The notes under the pieces are model-generated. The model did not search any database, had not been told where the DNA came from, and saw only the letters and a program-made list of their open reading frames with translations. This document shows, one piece after another, positions 22,735-35,924 of a stretch of DNA of 64,000 nucleotides (the first letter of the stretch is position 1; every line of letters starts with the position of its first letter). The position numbers were made by a program, and so were the translations under genes. Origin of the DNA: Acanthochlamys bracteata (Eukaryota; Streptophyta; Magnoliopsida; Pandanales; Velloziaceae); the NCBI GenBank assembly GCA_019914995.1, contig CM034128.1, positions 9,331,501-9,395,500 on the forward strand. Direction: 5' to 3'.

Positions 22735-23732
22735 TGGATTAATAAGAGTAAGATTAGGGATAAAAAAAATAAAAGAACGGATAGAAAAAAATAATTAATT
22801 AATTTTATAATGTTTGAATATATAAGTAAAAGTAATAAATTAATTATATTTAAATAAATAGATAAATGAATGAATAATAAAAGTAAATTTTTTATAAAAA
22901 ATTTAAATGTTTTTCTTATTTATATTAATTTAACTTTTTATTAATATAACTTTAAACTAATTTGATTAATATAACTTAAATTAATTTTATTAATATAACT
23001 TTTAGATTAATTTTTATATTAATTTAATTTCTTTTATTAATTTTGATATAATTTAACAAAATTAAATGAAATTTTAGATTAAAAAATTTGATCTTATAAT
23101 TTTAATTTTTTTCTAGTAGCTAAAATTAATTAAATTTAAATAAATATAAAAATTATAAATTATTATAATAAAAAATAAGACATATTAATTAAAATAAATA
23201 TTAACTAAAAGATATCTAATTAAAATAAATATTAAATAATTTAAAAAAATTAAAATATAAATATATATCCACTAATTTAATGGATACATATTTCACCATA
23301 AAATAATATGAAGAATGGGGAATTATTTTTCTTTCTTTTCATTAATGAAGTTAAAACAAATATAATTAACATAGTGAAATGCTTTACCATCACCGTGGTT
23401 CATCATCAATAACCATAATTCAAACAATGTAAACAATGTCAAAGCGAGATTTCTGGTTGGGACCCACTGTGTCGACCGGGCAGGTCAAGCGTGTATGTCG
23501 GTGTGTCGGCTTGTTCGCAAGATCGAACAGACTGGACTTGGATTCTTTAAGTCTTTCAGTCGTTATTATGGGCTTTTTGCTTTACTGAAGGCCCAACAAA
23601 ATCCCAAAAGAAGGAGATGGAAATCAACTTCTTCGTGCCCATAGCTCTCGTAAGTTAATTGCGCGCTTTCGAGCGCGAGAGAGAGAGAGAGAGAGACGGA
23701 GAGACACCGAGCTATGGGAAAAGGCAGCTGAT
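22735..23732. other. Intergenic region between divergent IST1-like and NDUFB2-like loci
   Basis: Bases 22740-23330 are extremely AT-rich, starting TGTTTGGATTAATAAG. The block from 23420 is of mixed composition and should hold the promoter of the plus-strand locus, ending in a (GA)n tract at about 23677-23696. No gene is seen. Confidence 0.5.
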
Positions 23733-24922
23733 ATGGGCAGCGGTGGCGTAGGGCATTGGGGCACTACGTATAAGAGATCAATGATTCATCACCCCAAGAG
23801 ATGGCATGTGGTCATCGGCAAGGGTCTCTGTGCAGTCATGTGGTTAGCAGCTTTCCCTTAATTCTTATTATCCTCTGTTCTAGTTCCTTGATTAGTTGCA
23901 GCAGGTTCGGTAGTTCATTCATTTTGAGATTTCTAATTGATTAATCGGTTGGTTATTTGGAGTAGTTGTTTAGCTCGCAAATGAATTGGTGAACGATGAG
24001 GTTTGAGAGCTGGAAGTATTGGTTGCCTTGATAAATTGTAGTGAATATGTCCCTTTACATAGTCGTTTTAGTATTTATGTTATTGAGTGATTGATCATTC
24101 AGTTGGTTAAACTGATGTTGCTATTCACGCTGGCCGATGAATTGGGGAAATGTTGGGATTAGCGAGCTGATGTTGTCGACTTACTCTAATACATGTAGGA
24201 ATTTTAGCTATAAAGCTTGAATTTCTTGTCTAAGAAGATGTTTTGAGATGCTAGGGTATTTGATTTTATTTCATCTATATGGTTGTGCACATTTGTGGGT
24301 GAATGTGGAAATTTGGGAGTAGTGAGCTGTTTTTACTGAGTTACTCTAATCTCTCAAGAAATTTGAGCTATAGAGCTTGAGGGCTCCTTAGAAGTTGCTT
24401 ATGTGATTTGCGAATGGGGATAAGTTGAACTTGTTTGGACGGTGTTATACCAAACTTCTCGAAAGTTGTAATGTAGATAAGTGGACCAACTTTTCTATTA
24501 TTCTGTAGGCCTCTATCATCCACCAAGGCAGGATAGTGTTATTGAGAAAATTCCAGTACGTCACTTTATAGCTAGATTTTGTAAGATAGATCTTCTATAA
24601 ATTATCTTATAAAAAAAAAAAAATTTAATTCCTGGTCATGATATGAGGCAAGCTTAGTTAAGGTTCCTGTTTACGAAAATTGCTCAAGAAAACAGACCTC
24701 AGTTTAGAGGAGATACAAACTATTCCGAACACCAGTACTAGAGAGCATCACAAGATGTCGATAAATCTATATCTGTAAATGCTGGGAAAAGGTTTCATTT
24801 AAAATGTTGTAGTTTCGACGAATCTGGTTTATGTTTATTGAAAGCACTAAGTCATGCCTTTGTTTCTTTTTTTTATGGCCTGCAGGTTTTGGGTTCTTTT
24901 ACAGAATACTGCTCTAGGTTGA
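23733..24922 (+). pseudogene. NDUFB2-like complex I subunit locus with degenerate second exon
   Basis: Exon 1 (23733-23842) reads MGSGGVGHWGTTYKRSMIHH, then PKRWHVVIGKGLCAVMW. It matches the start of the plant NADH dehydrogenase 1 beta subunit 2 (At1g76200 type), a roughly 70-residue single-pass membrane-arm subunit of mitochondrial complex I. The intron (23843-24885) is GT-AG and phase-compatible. Exon 2 begins FWVLLQNTALG and stops at 24922, giving 48 residues, where the family has FW(I/V)LYRAKQDGPVV and a GWRHPW segment. Traces of YR and DG occur in a neighbouring frame, so exon 2 looks decayed rather than replaced. A five-codon uORF (23714-23731) sits just before the ATG. It could still be transcribed; the conserved C-terminus is not encoded in the following kilobase. 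Confidence 0.6.
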
Positions 24923-27900
24923 TGGTCGTAACAATTTTCAGGGATCTATTGTGTTTCTTCATGTTTTACATGCCTTCATCTTATCTTCCAACCAACTTCT
25001 TGTATTGGTGATTTCTTAGGCCCTCTACAGGAGCTATCTGAACTATGAACTCAAGTGGATAAAAACTTGATGCAGATTGCTTCAGTTAGGACTAGAATTA
25101 GGAGCTTCAGCTCGACACATTCGATAAGTATAGGAGATAGTTTCCCCGTGCATAAAATTGTGAATTGCACGTGGCACATGTCGCTCATTCTTTCTGATGC
25201 ATTTATACAAAGTATGCATGTTGTGACTTGAAGGCGCCAAGTCCATAGCAATGTTATGTGGATGACAGATGCGGATCATCTTTTAATGTCACTAGCATCT
25301 TACTTGTGGTTAACTTCCAGCGTCCTACTAGCTTCGAATGTAGCTTTACTTTCGGTAAATAAAAGCCAAAGGCAGGTGCCATTTGCTTAATCATGATGGA
25401 AAATCAAATAGCAATCATACAACTTTTGGAAAATATGTGATTCAAATACTAGGATGATGGAGCAACATACTAGACGAAATGAAATACTTGATAAATATAG
25501 AGGCCATGCTAATGATAAACAGAGTTGTTTTACATCTCATAGAAGTAGAGTATGTCTAGCCCTATATATAAGCTGTACATTTGAATTTTAGAAGTTGAAA
25601 TGATGGCAGCAAACTTAATATGAACCTTTAACTCAGTATGACATACTACGAATATTGGTTGGTGCACTTCTTTGTAGTTTAGCCTAGACACTGTGTGTTA
25701 AGAATACGGCGTCTGCCCTCATGAATACTTAGCTCAGCCGAATGTTTGGCATACACTAGAATCTTTTTTTAGAGATGAATATGGCAAATACAAAGTGCCA
25801 GAGATATAGGTGGAAGAAAACTCAAAAAACTCCGCGGGCAGCGGTCATGCCAAAGCAAGATCACAAATTAAGGAAATTACAATTTTGGCTTACAAACTTG
25901 AATAGTTTGGCAATCACTCAAAGTGTTCTACACACACTCAAAACATCAATTTTGGATCCTATATATAGATTGCGAATATATCCGACTGTTTCTCTTGGGT
26001 TCCAGTCCATTTACATGCCTAACTGTGTCTTAGGCACCCTTTCAGCCTAATAACCACTCCTATAGCACCTGTTTGCTGGCATAACTGCCTTGGGGATCTA
26101 GTCGGATCAGTAACTGTCATGGAACCCCTCAGGCCAGTAACTCCGCAAGTGCCTCTTCGTCCCCATTACTGCCCAAGTGCTTCTTTAGACGACAACTGCT
26201 ATAGGCAGCTGTGTTGGAGTGATCCCCTTAGCTGTTAGTGTCCATCTCTTTGCTGCCCAATGATTCATGCTTTCAAGCTGTTAAAATACACTGTTTTAGT
26301 TCACTTTGTTTTATAACCATGACCTGCGAGCAGGTCCCTAGTTCAGTTCAGTGACCATCATTTCTCTTGGCATGATAAGAAAACCGTATACTGAAACCAT
26401 TAATGCATCTTTCAAGTTACCATTTTAAAAGTCAGGATTGAATTCGGTCATTCTCCTTTTGTACAGCATCTGTTTCGTGTCCAAGTTTTTGCGAGTTCAT
26501 ACTTCTAACTGACTCCTAGCAAAATTTGTATTCCTCCAGCTTCAGTTAAGCTTTGGTTTTACATCTGGATCGATTCTTGCCTCATGGTTTAACCAGTGTA
26601 ACAGTTTCATAAACTTCAATAGCTGACCTCGTCCGATTATTTGTTCTCAGAATTTCGGAAATATTTCAGACACGTTTTCACTTAGACAGATGACATCGTT
26701 AGATTTCTTCGTATAAAGGATTGTGAAAAAGTGTGCAAGGATTGTAATGTACTGAAATTGAGTTGAATAACGGAAAAAATCAAAGAAGGCGGGGAAGACT
26801 CGGAAGAGAAGGAACGAGAAGGAACCAAAGGAAACGTGAATCGAATGGTTGCTGCCCTTTCAAGCGATCAGCCAGCCTACCGTCTTTCGCTTCCTGCCCT
26901 CTGTTCTCCAAAACGTCCATGACTGGCGCAGGAGTGCCGCCTGAGCTTCCGGGGGATTTCAGAGCTGTTTGACATTGTGTTTTTATAAAGTAATTTTTAA
27001 TTTTTTAATAAAAAAATTTTACATAATAAAAGAGTTTATTTTTTAAAATTAAATAAAACTATTTAATTTTTCGTTTTAAATTTTTTTTTTAAAAAAGCAT
27101 CAGTGAACACTCCTTCATATCCTGCCTTGCCCGCTTGACCACCTCCTCTCCTCTCCTCTCCCTACACTTCCTCTTTGCTTTTCCTGTACATTAGCTAGAT
27201 TTTCTGATGTGTGTACACCTGTACATATTTTTTTTATCCTTTCATGGTAAAAATACTTGTAACTGATTTTCTTGGATTATGAATATTATCAGGAATGTGA
27301 CTTCACTGAAGTTTGCAGTTGTAACATTCAGGAATTCCATTTTTAACAGTATGGATACAGTAGATGGCACGTTCAACACAAACAGGGTGTAGTAGTATCG
27401 CATGCTAGACATTACATAATTTGATAATTAATTCATTAACCATTAAAGGCCCAGCCCATTACGAATTCAATTATATGCCATTTTTAGTTTAAAATCTAGT
27501 GCTGTAATATTGGATAGAGCCCATAGTTTCGTCCAAATTCAACAAGCTAACAATTTTTTATCAACATTTTCAAGTTTCATTCAACCTTCCTTGTCAGTTC
27601 AAGCATGCATGGAAAGTGAAAGCTTCAGAGAGATATATGAGATTGTGATCTGAAAAGAGTAATCATAACCAAACCCAGAGCAATCCTGAGAAGAACACAA
27701 CCAAAACGTTACTTCACTGTAGTCGAACATGGGCTTCGATTGTGTAGTTCTTCGAGAGAGACTCTCATCATAGCTCCAGACTTCTGCTCCTGTTAATAGT
27801 TGTTTTGGTGATGATAATTTTTTCTTATAATATTGATAATCCATCGTTCACCAAACATGCATGAGATCCGTACATGGAAGATCGAACTAGTGTCAGTTAG

Positions 27901-28860
27901 ATCTATGACAGAACTAACCAAGATGTGCTGCTTGCCACATTGAAGTACAGTTTGCCACCTGCTCCACATTGGAGCTAGTGTCAGTTAAATCATTCAAGTC
28001 ATGTATGTATGTATGCGGAGAAAGAAGAAGAAAACTAGGAAGAAGGTTTTGCTAACGATGATTACTATAAGTTCGTTCTCCTTGCATGCAATCTGGCATG
28101 GCCAAGCTTGCCATAGAACAGAAGAAACTGTCTGTCATGAAACAGATGAAAAGAAACAAAAGACAAGGACTTGCCATGTGAAATCCAGCCACTCTTTTAA
28201 TCAGCATCTTGTAATCTAACTATCTAGTGCACTCACATGTTCATTCAAACATCTCGTGCAATCATGAGAAATTCTGTCGTCGCGATATGTCAATCATGAT
28301 CTGATTTATATAAGAAATGTTATATAGGCAGTTTTTGAACTTTTCTAGCTCAAAATAAACTCATCCCAAAAATTTTTAAATTGTTCTAATACTTGCTTTT
28401 TCTCTGCACTTCATTAATTTGTCTCTCTCATATGGAGAACCGCTAATAAACCAGACCATAAACCAAAGGAAGCCTCTCGTGCTTGCTTGTCTCGCGCAAA
28501 CTTCTAATTTCATAAGTTAAATTTATATTCTATCAAATGAATATTTATATTTTAAACATTGGGAAGTTCAATAACTCGTTGTGAATAAAATTGCTCTTAC
28601 GATAAAACAATGTCAATAATTGTTTGCCCAAGGAAAAATATCACCGAAATTAATATCTTAATGAGCTATAGATTCCAAACTTGGAAGAATAGAAGATTTG
28701 GGACCAGGCATTGAGAGACGTAAAATTTTGGCTGCTATTGCCCGTGAGTCATAAATTTGTTTGTCTTGAAGAATTTCCTCACCTTCTTCAATTCTTCTTC
28801 CTTCAGTTTCCCAAGGCATCTTGAATCTGAAAATTAGTGTGGTCTTCTATACGACTGACT

Positions 28861-29075
28861 AATACGCATTAATTAGGTCGTATTTTAATTGCATTAAAAT
28901 AAATTTTAATAGAAGTAAATTTTATAAAATATATTTTAATAAAAAATAAAATTCAGAATTATAATTAAAATATATGAAATAAAATTAAAAAGTTAATTTT
29001 GATAAAAATATAATTCTGTATGAAAGTGAGAAAAATTACAAATAATAAATAAAATATGTAAAGAAATTTAATTTA
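28861..29075 (+). repeat. AT-rich dispersed repeat, second family, copy 1
   Basis: Shares its left end (TCGTATTTTAATT, then A/T runs with ATAAAATTCAGAATTAT-like segments) with 42731-42960, and in reverse orientation with 30264-30460. The composition is so biased that a proper alignment is needed to exclude convergence. Confidence 0.35.
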
Positions 29076-29872
29076 ATAATCTGAAAGTAAGAAATTAAAT
29101 TTTGTGAAATTGAAACAAGCTATTAATAGATAATGTTATATAGCTAGAGATAAGTGCAAAGAGAGCGTTCCAATATCTCTTAATTGTTTGCAGCTATGTT
29201 TTATTATATATATATAGAGGACTCCGAAACATGTGTAAGGGTCTTCATAGAGAAACCTCCTCTGTCTTTTTAAATAAAATTGCATTGTGATAAGGTTCAC
29301 TCTCAAGTTTCTGTTCTCCCTTTTCTTCTATAGCTTCCATCAGAGCTAGCTGCTCCGTGCAGAACAGAAGAGATAAACTCTTCTTTACATTTATTTGCTT
29401 AAGTTAATTATGCTTATTTGATTAGGTAATTGCATCTTATAAGCAAAAGAAGAAACTGTACTAAAGCTTTAGAATACCATTCTTTTCCAAGAAAGATTTT
29501 AATGTTTATAACATATCAGTTAGACACTCGCTCATAAAGATACACATTGCTTGCACTATTTACATACATAAAGTGAGAAATGTTCCTGCAGAATGTGCAG
29601 ATTACTGTGAATAGAAGTGCTTTTTTGCAGTTCTTTTTAAAAAATCTGAAACAGTTTGGATAAAGCTATAAAGAATTAGAACTGTTCATGTGGTTTGAAA
29701 GAGGAAAGAAAGCAATGGAAATGGCGAAGGAGTGGATGGAGAATTTCTTATATAACTACTAATTTGATCAAAGTGGGTTTTAATGTTTGCACAACCACAA
29801 CCAGCCAATACCACTTTAGGAAAGCAGGTTGTGCAGATGCAAAAGCAAGCAGAAATTTGCTCGAGGATTTAA

Positions 29873-30063
29873 TAGTGTTTATAAAATAAAATTTTTTAAA
29901 ATAAAAAAATTTTTGTTATTTTAAAAATAAGTTTTTTTTTATTAAAATAATAAAAATATATAATAAATTTTTTTTATATTTTTAAAATTATTAAATAAAT
30001 ATAAAAAATATATTAAAAAATATAAAATTAAAAAAAAGTATTCGAAAAATGTAATCCTAAACG
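29873..30063 (+). repeat. AT-rich dispersed repeat, MITE-like, copy 2
   Basis: TAGTGTTTATAAAATAAAA at the left end, then ordered A/T runs including TAAATATAAAAAATATATTA, ending near TAATCCTAAACG. Same order of blocks as 47119-47323 and as the reverse complement of 14264-14485. Confidence 0.4.
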
Positions 30064-30263
30064 TCCATGATCAATCTTGAATCAACGTTACTTTAGATAG
30101 TACTGTCGTTGAATGTCTTCCTTTTCATGCGAAGCACATTCAACATTCTCACCTACTTCTCCTTGAAGAAGTTAATTATTAGTACTTCAGAGCAACCGGT
30201 GAGTGCATTTGTTACGAAACAAAGCTGCCTTCAATTTCGTGACCTTGAATGCCATGTTAAGGC

Positions 30264-30460
30264 TCTGTTTAGTGTCACTGAATTTCACTTTTTATTTAAA
30301 ATTTAAATTCAGATTATTTTATTGAAGAATTTATTCTTATTTTTTATTGAAATATATTTTATTAAATTTTATTTTGAATTTTATTTTATGTGTTTTAATT
30401 ACTGTTTTAAATTTTAATTTTTATCAAAATTTTATAAAACTTTATTATCATAAAAATCAC
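30264..30460 (-). repeat. AT-rich dispersed repeat, second family, inverted copy
   Basis: The reverse complement resembles the block at 28861-29075 (AATAAAATTTAATAAAATAT, then CAATAAAAAATAAG). Ends are approximate. Confidence 0.3.
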
Positions 30461-32078
30461 TTTAACACAAGTCATGTTAGGTCTTGAGCAGCAAGTCGCA
30501 AATAAACTAACATGCGTGAGAAGCGAATCAGGAGAGTATTCATGTTAGAATATCTTTCTTAAAAGGTAGTGCCATTTTGAACATACTCAAAAAGTTTTTA
30601 TGTATTAAACTAAAGATTCCTTAATAAGAGTTTAGTGGTTAGCTAGTGGAGGAAGATGCAATTTGAACTCTCTGTTTCCAACCTTTTTCAGACATTAATT
30701 ACAATGTTTAAATTTGTTTACACTGTACATAAATCTCCCACCATTATCCTAATCTACTTCAAGGAAAGTCCACTTTTGTTAGTGAAAGCATTTGAAAAGT
30801 TTACTTTCCGTAGTTGAACCTTTTCTTGAGATTAACATTATTTTTACTTTCATTTAGTTTACATAATCCTCCATACTCTAATTAATACTATAGTAACTCT
30901 GGATCATATCAAGTAATTAAACCAATTCTTAAACAAGTTTCATATTTTAATTTTTCATAGTTAGCCAATGATCCTAAAACTCTCACGAAGTCTAGTTCTA
31001 AACCATGTGCATGCATATGCAATTCACTATATGCATAGGTCATTAATCAATTTCTAATCGTACGTAAAACTGTGTTTCTTCTGCACTGATTTATATTATT
31101 AAACTACTTTTGGAATCTATTTGATTACTTCAGTCCCCCTAAGAGCAGTTCAGAAATATGATCCGATCTAATAAAAAGTTCTCTTTGTTAAGAGAGGCTA
31201 GGGTGATGAAAAATCAAAACTTAATTGGGTCATTAAAAGTTTATTTGCTATTAACCTAATGAATATTATGTTCATAACTTCAATCCAATACCAATAAAAT
31301 GATTCACATAGACGATCAAATAAATTGTTGATTTCTATTTAACTTGTTTTTGAAAACTTTTTCAGAAAGTCGATCTATAGAACAAAGTAAACATCAACTT
31401 TCCAAAAGAAACAAAACACCAAAAGTGTAAGAGAATGTTTTGGCGTTACTTATCCTTCGTATTTTATTTTTATTCTTATTTGATTTATTATTTTAAATTA
31501 AAATAGTAAAGCTTTCTTTTTAATAATTTTAACATATTTTCTGCATAAAAAAATTCTTTTTCAATAAATATATTTAAATATCTCGTTAAATACAATGGAG
31601 CTAAAAAAACACCAAGTGTTAATGTTGTTAACTGTTTTGCCAAAGTGTTAAAAAAGTAGATGAATGAATCTTTTCTACTGAGACTCTCGTCAGTCAATAT
31701 TACTCTCATCTAATTCTGATTAATCGCTTCAGTCAAATCACTTTAATGTTCTTCACTAATATAAGAACCGAAGCAGTGAGTGATTCAAGAACCAATGCAC
31801 AGAAGTGATTAATGAAGTACCGGTAGTAGAGTAATTAAAAACACTCAACTGCTTTGCCGTAACACTCAAAAGCACACACTAGCTACTCTCTCAGGAGGCT
31901 ACGTGTATTACTACAGAGAAATCACAGAAACAAAAACAATGAATCAATTTTCAGACATTTGCTTCTGATATTTGATTGATGATGATTTGATTCGACCAAA
32001 GAAAAAGACTTACTGAAGACATCCAGCCAGCAAGAAAGCAAGCAGCAATTGCCATTCTTCATTAAGCAGTACTATCAA

Positions 32079-32318
32079 ATGTATGGCTCTATCTCTCAGG
32101 CACTCTCCTCTGCTCCTTACCCAGATCTGAACTCACGCTCCACCTTTCAATTCATTAATGCCATTGCCATTATTTTTTTTTGCCTCCTATCCATTACTAT
32201 GTACTCTTATCGCTACTCTTGCCTAGTGTCACTACCGAGCCTTCTTGTTCCTGTTCTTCTTCTTCTTGTAGGTGTTGCTAGTGCTTCAAGAGTTTGTTAT
32301 TCCTGTTGTTGCTGCTGA
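32079..32318 (+). other. Upstream ORF in the NRG2-like leader region
   Basis: A 79-residue ATG-started frame with two hydrophobic stretches and a Cys-rich end, 286 bp before the main start. Whether it is in the transcript is unknown. It has no similarity I recognise. It may be a uORF or chance. Confidence 0.2.
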
Positions 32319-32603
32319 AAGCGCAGGTCATTATCTCATTCTTGTTTCGTCGTCTTCATCTTGCCTAGATATAAGGTGTAGATTTTCTTGCTATCACTTC
32401 CATTGAAAAGCTCGAGTTTTTCTTTCATTCTTGTTCTTCTTCTTCTTGCTTAAACATAACATTTTAGAGTTGCTCTTACTATTGCTGTTTTTGAAAAGCT
32501 CAAGTTTTTTACATTCTTGGCTCTTCTTCTTGCTGCAGTTAAAAAGCTGAGTTTTTCCCGCTCATTTCTTTAGCTCTTCTTCTTCTTCTTCTACCCTGTT
32601 CAA

Positions 32604-35600
32604 ATGGGTTGTGGTAGTTCGAAGTTGGACGAAATGCAAGCAGTGGTACTATGCCGTGACAGAGCACGTCTTCTCGCAGACGCAATGCGCGCTCGGCAAG
32701 CTCTCGCTTTATCTCACGCTGCTTACTCCAACTCACTCTGCTCCCTCGCTCCGGCTCTGCGTAACTTCCTCGCTTCACTGAACTCCCTCTCTCCCTCTTC
32801 TTCTTCTCCTCCCCTCCATCTCCCAACCCGCCGTAAGTCTCCACCTTCTCCTCTCCCTTACCACTCCGACGAAAACGATTCCGACTCCGACAACGTAGTG
32901 GGTCCCACCATTGCTCGGACGGCAAGGTTCAATTTCCACTACGCTCGCGCGAGCCAAGCCGCGCCGTTTATGTCCGTCGTCGAGCCGCCGCCGACGGCTT
33001 ACTTCGATTCCACCGGCTATAATCCTTATTCTTCTTATTACTATAATAATTATGCTAATTATTATCAAGGGACGAACTTGTCTTTTGAATCTAGTTCTTG
33101 TTTCCCTCCACCGCCGGCGGCGGCGGCACAGGAGCAACAACCGCTACCTTCGCCGCCGAGAGCTTCTGCTTGGGATTTTCTCAATTTTTTTGAACCGTGC
33201 GAGAATTATTACTACCCTCCTCCACCTGCTGCGGCTGCTTATGATTCTACTAGCCGGAGCTCTAGAGAAGTTAGAGAAGAAGAAGGAATTCCTGATCTCG
33301 AGGAAGACAATGATGATGAGGAGCAGAACGAAGTTGTTAAAGAAGCTTATAGAGTGGGGTACAATAAAGCCGGGAACTTTCTTAGAAGAAAACGAAACGA
33401 TTTTTCAATAAAGAGCTCGTCGACGGAGAGAGACGAGGACAATGACAGTGAGTGCTGCAGTAGCTGTTGTGGAGAATGTCCACATTGCGATGTGGAGGAG
33501 AAGGTTTTTGATAAGAATGTTGTTAGCAGCAACGCCTGCGGGGGGCGGCAGCAGTTTGTCACGGAGATTGAACGCTCCCCTAAGCGTTATGGGAATGTTG
33601 CAGAAGTGGTAGATGAAATTGAGTTACAATTTAACAGAGCTTCTGAAGCTGCTGCTGATCTCTCGCGGATGCTTGAAGTTGCAAACAACAGCGGACTTAG
33701 AGGTATGAGACAAAGATACATATGGTTATGATGAAGTGATGATTTCATTCTAAAATTTGTCCTTGTTTAAGTAGTAATCCTCCTTATGCATGCAAGAAAT
33801 TGATTTGCTTAAAATTGAAGCTTGCTAGTAGGCGTTTTGATTACTTTTTATGCTACCTGAGGTTTCTTGCTTGAAATAGAAGCCCAATAGCAAAGCAGCA
33901 ACTTTTCTATTTATCCTTGTTTTATGAGCTACACTTTGCTTTTTTGCTTTCAAGGTTTGCATGAAATGCTTAGAAGCTTGATATAATTTGTTTTCTTTGT
34001 TCCATGAAGCAGGTCGAAGAACTTCTAGAAGTTTGAACAATAATTTTTATGCTCTGGAAGAGGAAATAGGAACAGGTTCAAGAAATCTCTCCAAAACACT
34101 ACAGAAGCTTTACATGTGGGAGAAGAAACTTCATACTGAAGTCAGGGTATGCTTGCTCACTGTTGTCATTCTATCTTGTTGTCATTGTGGAGACCTTTAC
34201 ATAGTTAAAAAATAATAAACCTACTCTATATATAAGTCATAGCAAGGACTCTGATTCCATCTGTAACAGAATTGCAATTCCTGATTTCAATGTTTAACAA
34301 CCTTCTATGTAGCTTTTCCTACTCTTTGGTGTCATGGATTAGAATGTAGAATGATGACATTCTAATCTTCTTGAGTTGATTTCTTCAAATTCAGCAGTTC
34401 TTCTTTAGGTTTTGAATAAGTTACTGAAATCATCATGTTATCCCTTTTACAGGCTGAAGAAAAGATGCGTGCACTCCTTAAGAAGTACTCCAAGCAGCTG
34501 AAACATCTTGACCAAAAAGGTGCAGAAGCACAGAAGATTGATGCAATACGCACGATGATTCACAAATTATCTATAAGGATAAGAATAGCAATTCAGTTTG
34601 TGGATTCCATTTCAAAAAAGATAAACAAGTTGAGAGATGAAGAATTATGGCCTCAAATTAGAGACCTTATTCATGGGTATATAGCTCCTAATATTTTGAT
34701 ATGTATACATAGCTATATGTTTGCTGCATGTTCATTATGTGTTGGGGTGCCCATGAACTTTTGCTATATAATGTTTTAGGTCTATGTAGCTAGATTCTTC
34801 TTGTAGAGATATCCTTAAGGTTTATGAATGTCTGCATGTCTGTCTTCGTATCACAATGAGTTGTCTGTCTCTCTCTATCTTGCTCAAACTTTGGCAATGA
34901 GTTTGTAGGAACTTGTACCATCAACAACTTTGGCTGAGACTTTCTGTTTCATTATAGATCTGTTTTGTGTTGATTGCTCAACTTGAAAGTAGGATGTACC
35001 ACGGAAAATTATTGCAAGTTAAGTTTGTGTTACTGGTTTTTTGCATCATGATTAGCGCGGACATGCTAATATAAATTTTCATTGAACCATGCTTTTACGG
35101 ATTGATTAAGGAATGAACGTTAACTGCACACACTCATATGGCTTTTTAGTTCATATGTGTTTGATTAATGGCTCAGGTTCATGAGGATGTGGAGAAGCAT
35201 GTTGGAATGCCACCGCATGCAGTTTCAAGCGATGTCTAATGCAAAGAACCTCAAGTCTATGTTAGACACTGGAAGGATCAATGATGCCCATGTGGAAGCC
35301 ACGCGGCTGCTTGAACTTGAGATGCTAGATTGGGTTGCAAACTTCTCCAATTGGGTCCATGCTCAAAGGACCTATGTTCATTGTCTGAATTCTTGGCTTA
35401 TCAAATCCATTCATCATGAGTCTGTGAAAGCAGTTGATGGGATTGCTCCATTCTCTCCTGGAAGAATTGGTGCTCCTCCAATATTTATTATCTGTAACTA
35501 CTGGTCACAAGCTATGGATAGGACATCTGAGAGGGAAGTGGTTGATGCTATGCAGTCTTTTGCTGCAGATGTCCTACACCTGTGGCAAGAACATCATCTT

Positions 35601-35924
35601 GAGCAGCGACAAAGGGTGATGGCTAATTCGGACATGGGTGCAGAACTAAAGATCTTGGAAAAGGAGGAGCATCAAATGCGCAGGGCAATAAATGCCCAAA
35701 GTAAGAAGCTAGCCCTAGTATCTGGTCAGAGTAGTCTCTCCTTAAATAGGCGCAGAGATATTGTGCAGTGGAACTCAAATGAAGGAAGCAGTCTGCAGTC
35801 AAGTTTGCAGCAAATTTTTGAGGCTATGGGAAATTTCACATCTACTTCTCTGACGATTTACCAGGAACTTCACGATCGGTTTGAAGATGAGAGGTTATGT
35901 AGAGGGAATGCCAAAGTCCCCTAG
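32604..35924 (+). CDS. DUF630/DUF632 protein, NRG2-like (bZIP-related)
   Basis: Four exons: 32604-33702, 34013-34146, 34453-34676, 35177-35924 (2205 nt, 734 residues). The start MGCGSSKLDEMQAVVLCRDR is the diagnostic DUF630 N-terminus, with Gly2 and Cys3 suited to N-myristoylation and palmitoylation, hence membrane association. DUF630 covers about residues 1-60. Then comes a long low-complexity part rich in Ser, Pro, Tyr, Ala and acidic residues. DUF632 runs from about residue 345 to near the end: NLSKTLQKLYMWEKKLHTEV, AEEKMRALLKKYSKQLKHL, MRMWRSMLECHRMQFQA, LNSWLIKS, PIFIICNYWSQAMD. The family includes NITRATE REGULATORY GENE2, which affects nitrate signalling, and rice REL2, which affects leaf shape. 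Which paralogue this is cannot be decided. All joins are GT-AG and phase-consistent. The leader is CT-rich. Confidence 0.92.

Larger units (their letters stand above)
24923..32603. other. Gene-poor 7.7-kb region
   Basis: No recognised gene. AT-rich repeat-like blocks lie at 26975-27095, 28861-29075, 29873-30063 and 30264-30460. A pyrimidine-rich CTCCT run lies near 27141-27165. An ATG-started 81-residue frame on the minus strand (27599-27844) and a pair at 25051-25279 show no similarity I know. The last 500 bp are a CT/TTC-rich leader of the NRG2-like gene, with an upstream ORF at 32079-32318. Confidence 0.5.

Noticed and set aside
25051-25279. Two overlapping minus-strand ORFs downstream of the NDUFB2-like locus
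   Set aside because: They occupy the same bases in different frames with no known motif; at most one could be real and neither has support.
32539-33562. Arg-rich and Ile-rich ORFs in alternative frames over the NRG2-like first exon
   Set aside because: Repetitive Arg, Ser and Ile runs come from reading the Ser/Pro/Tyr-coding low-complexity exon in the wrong frame or strand.
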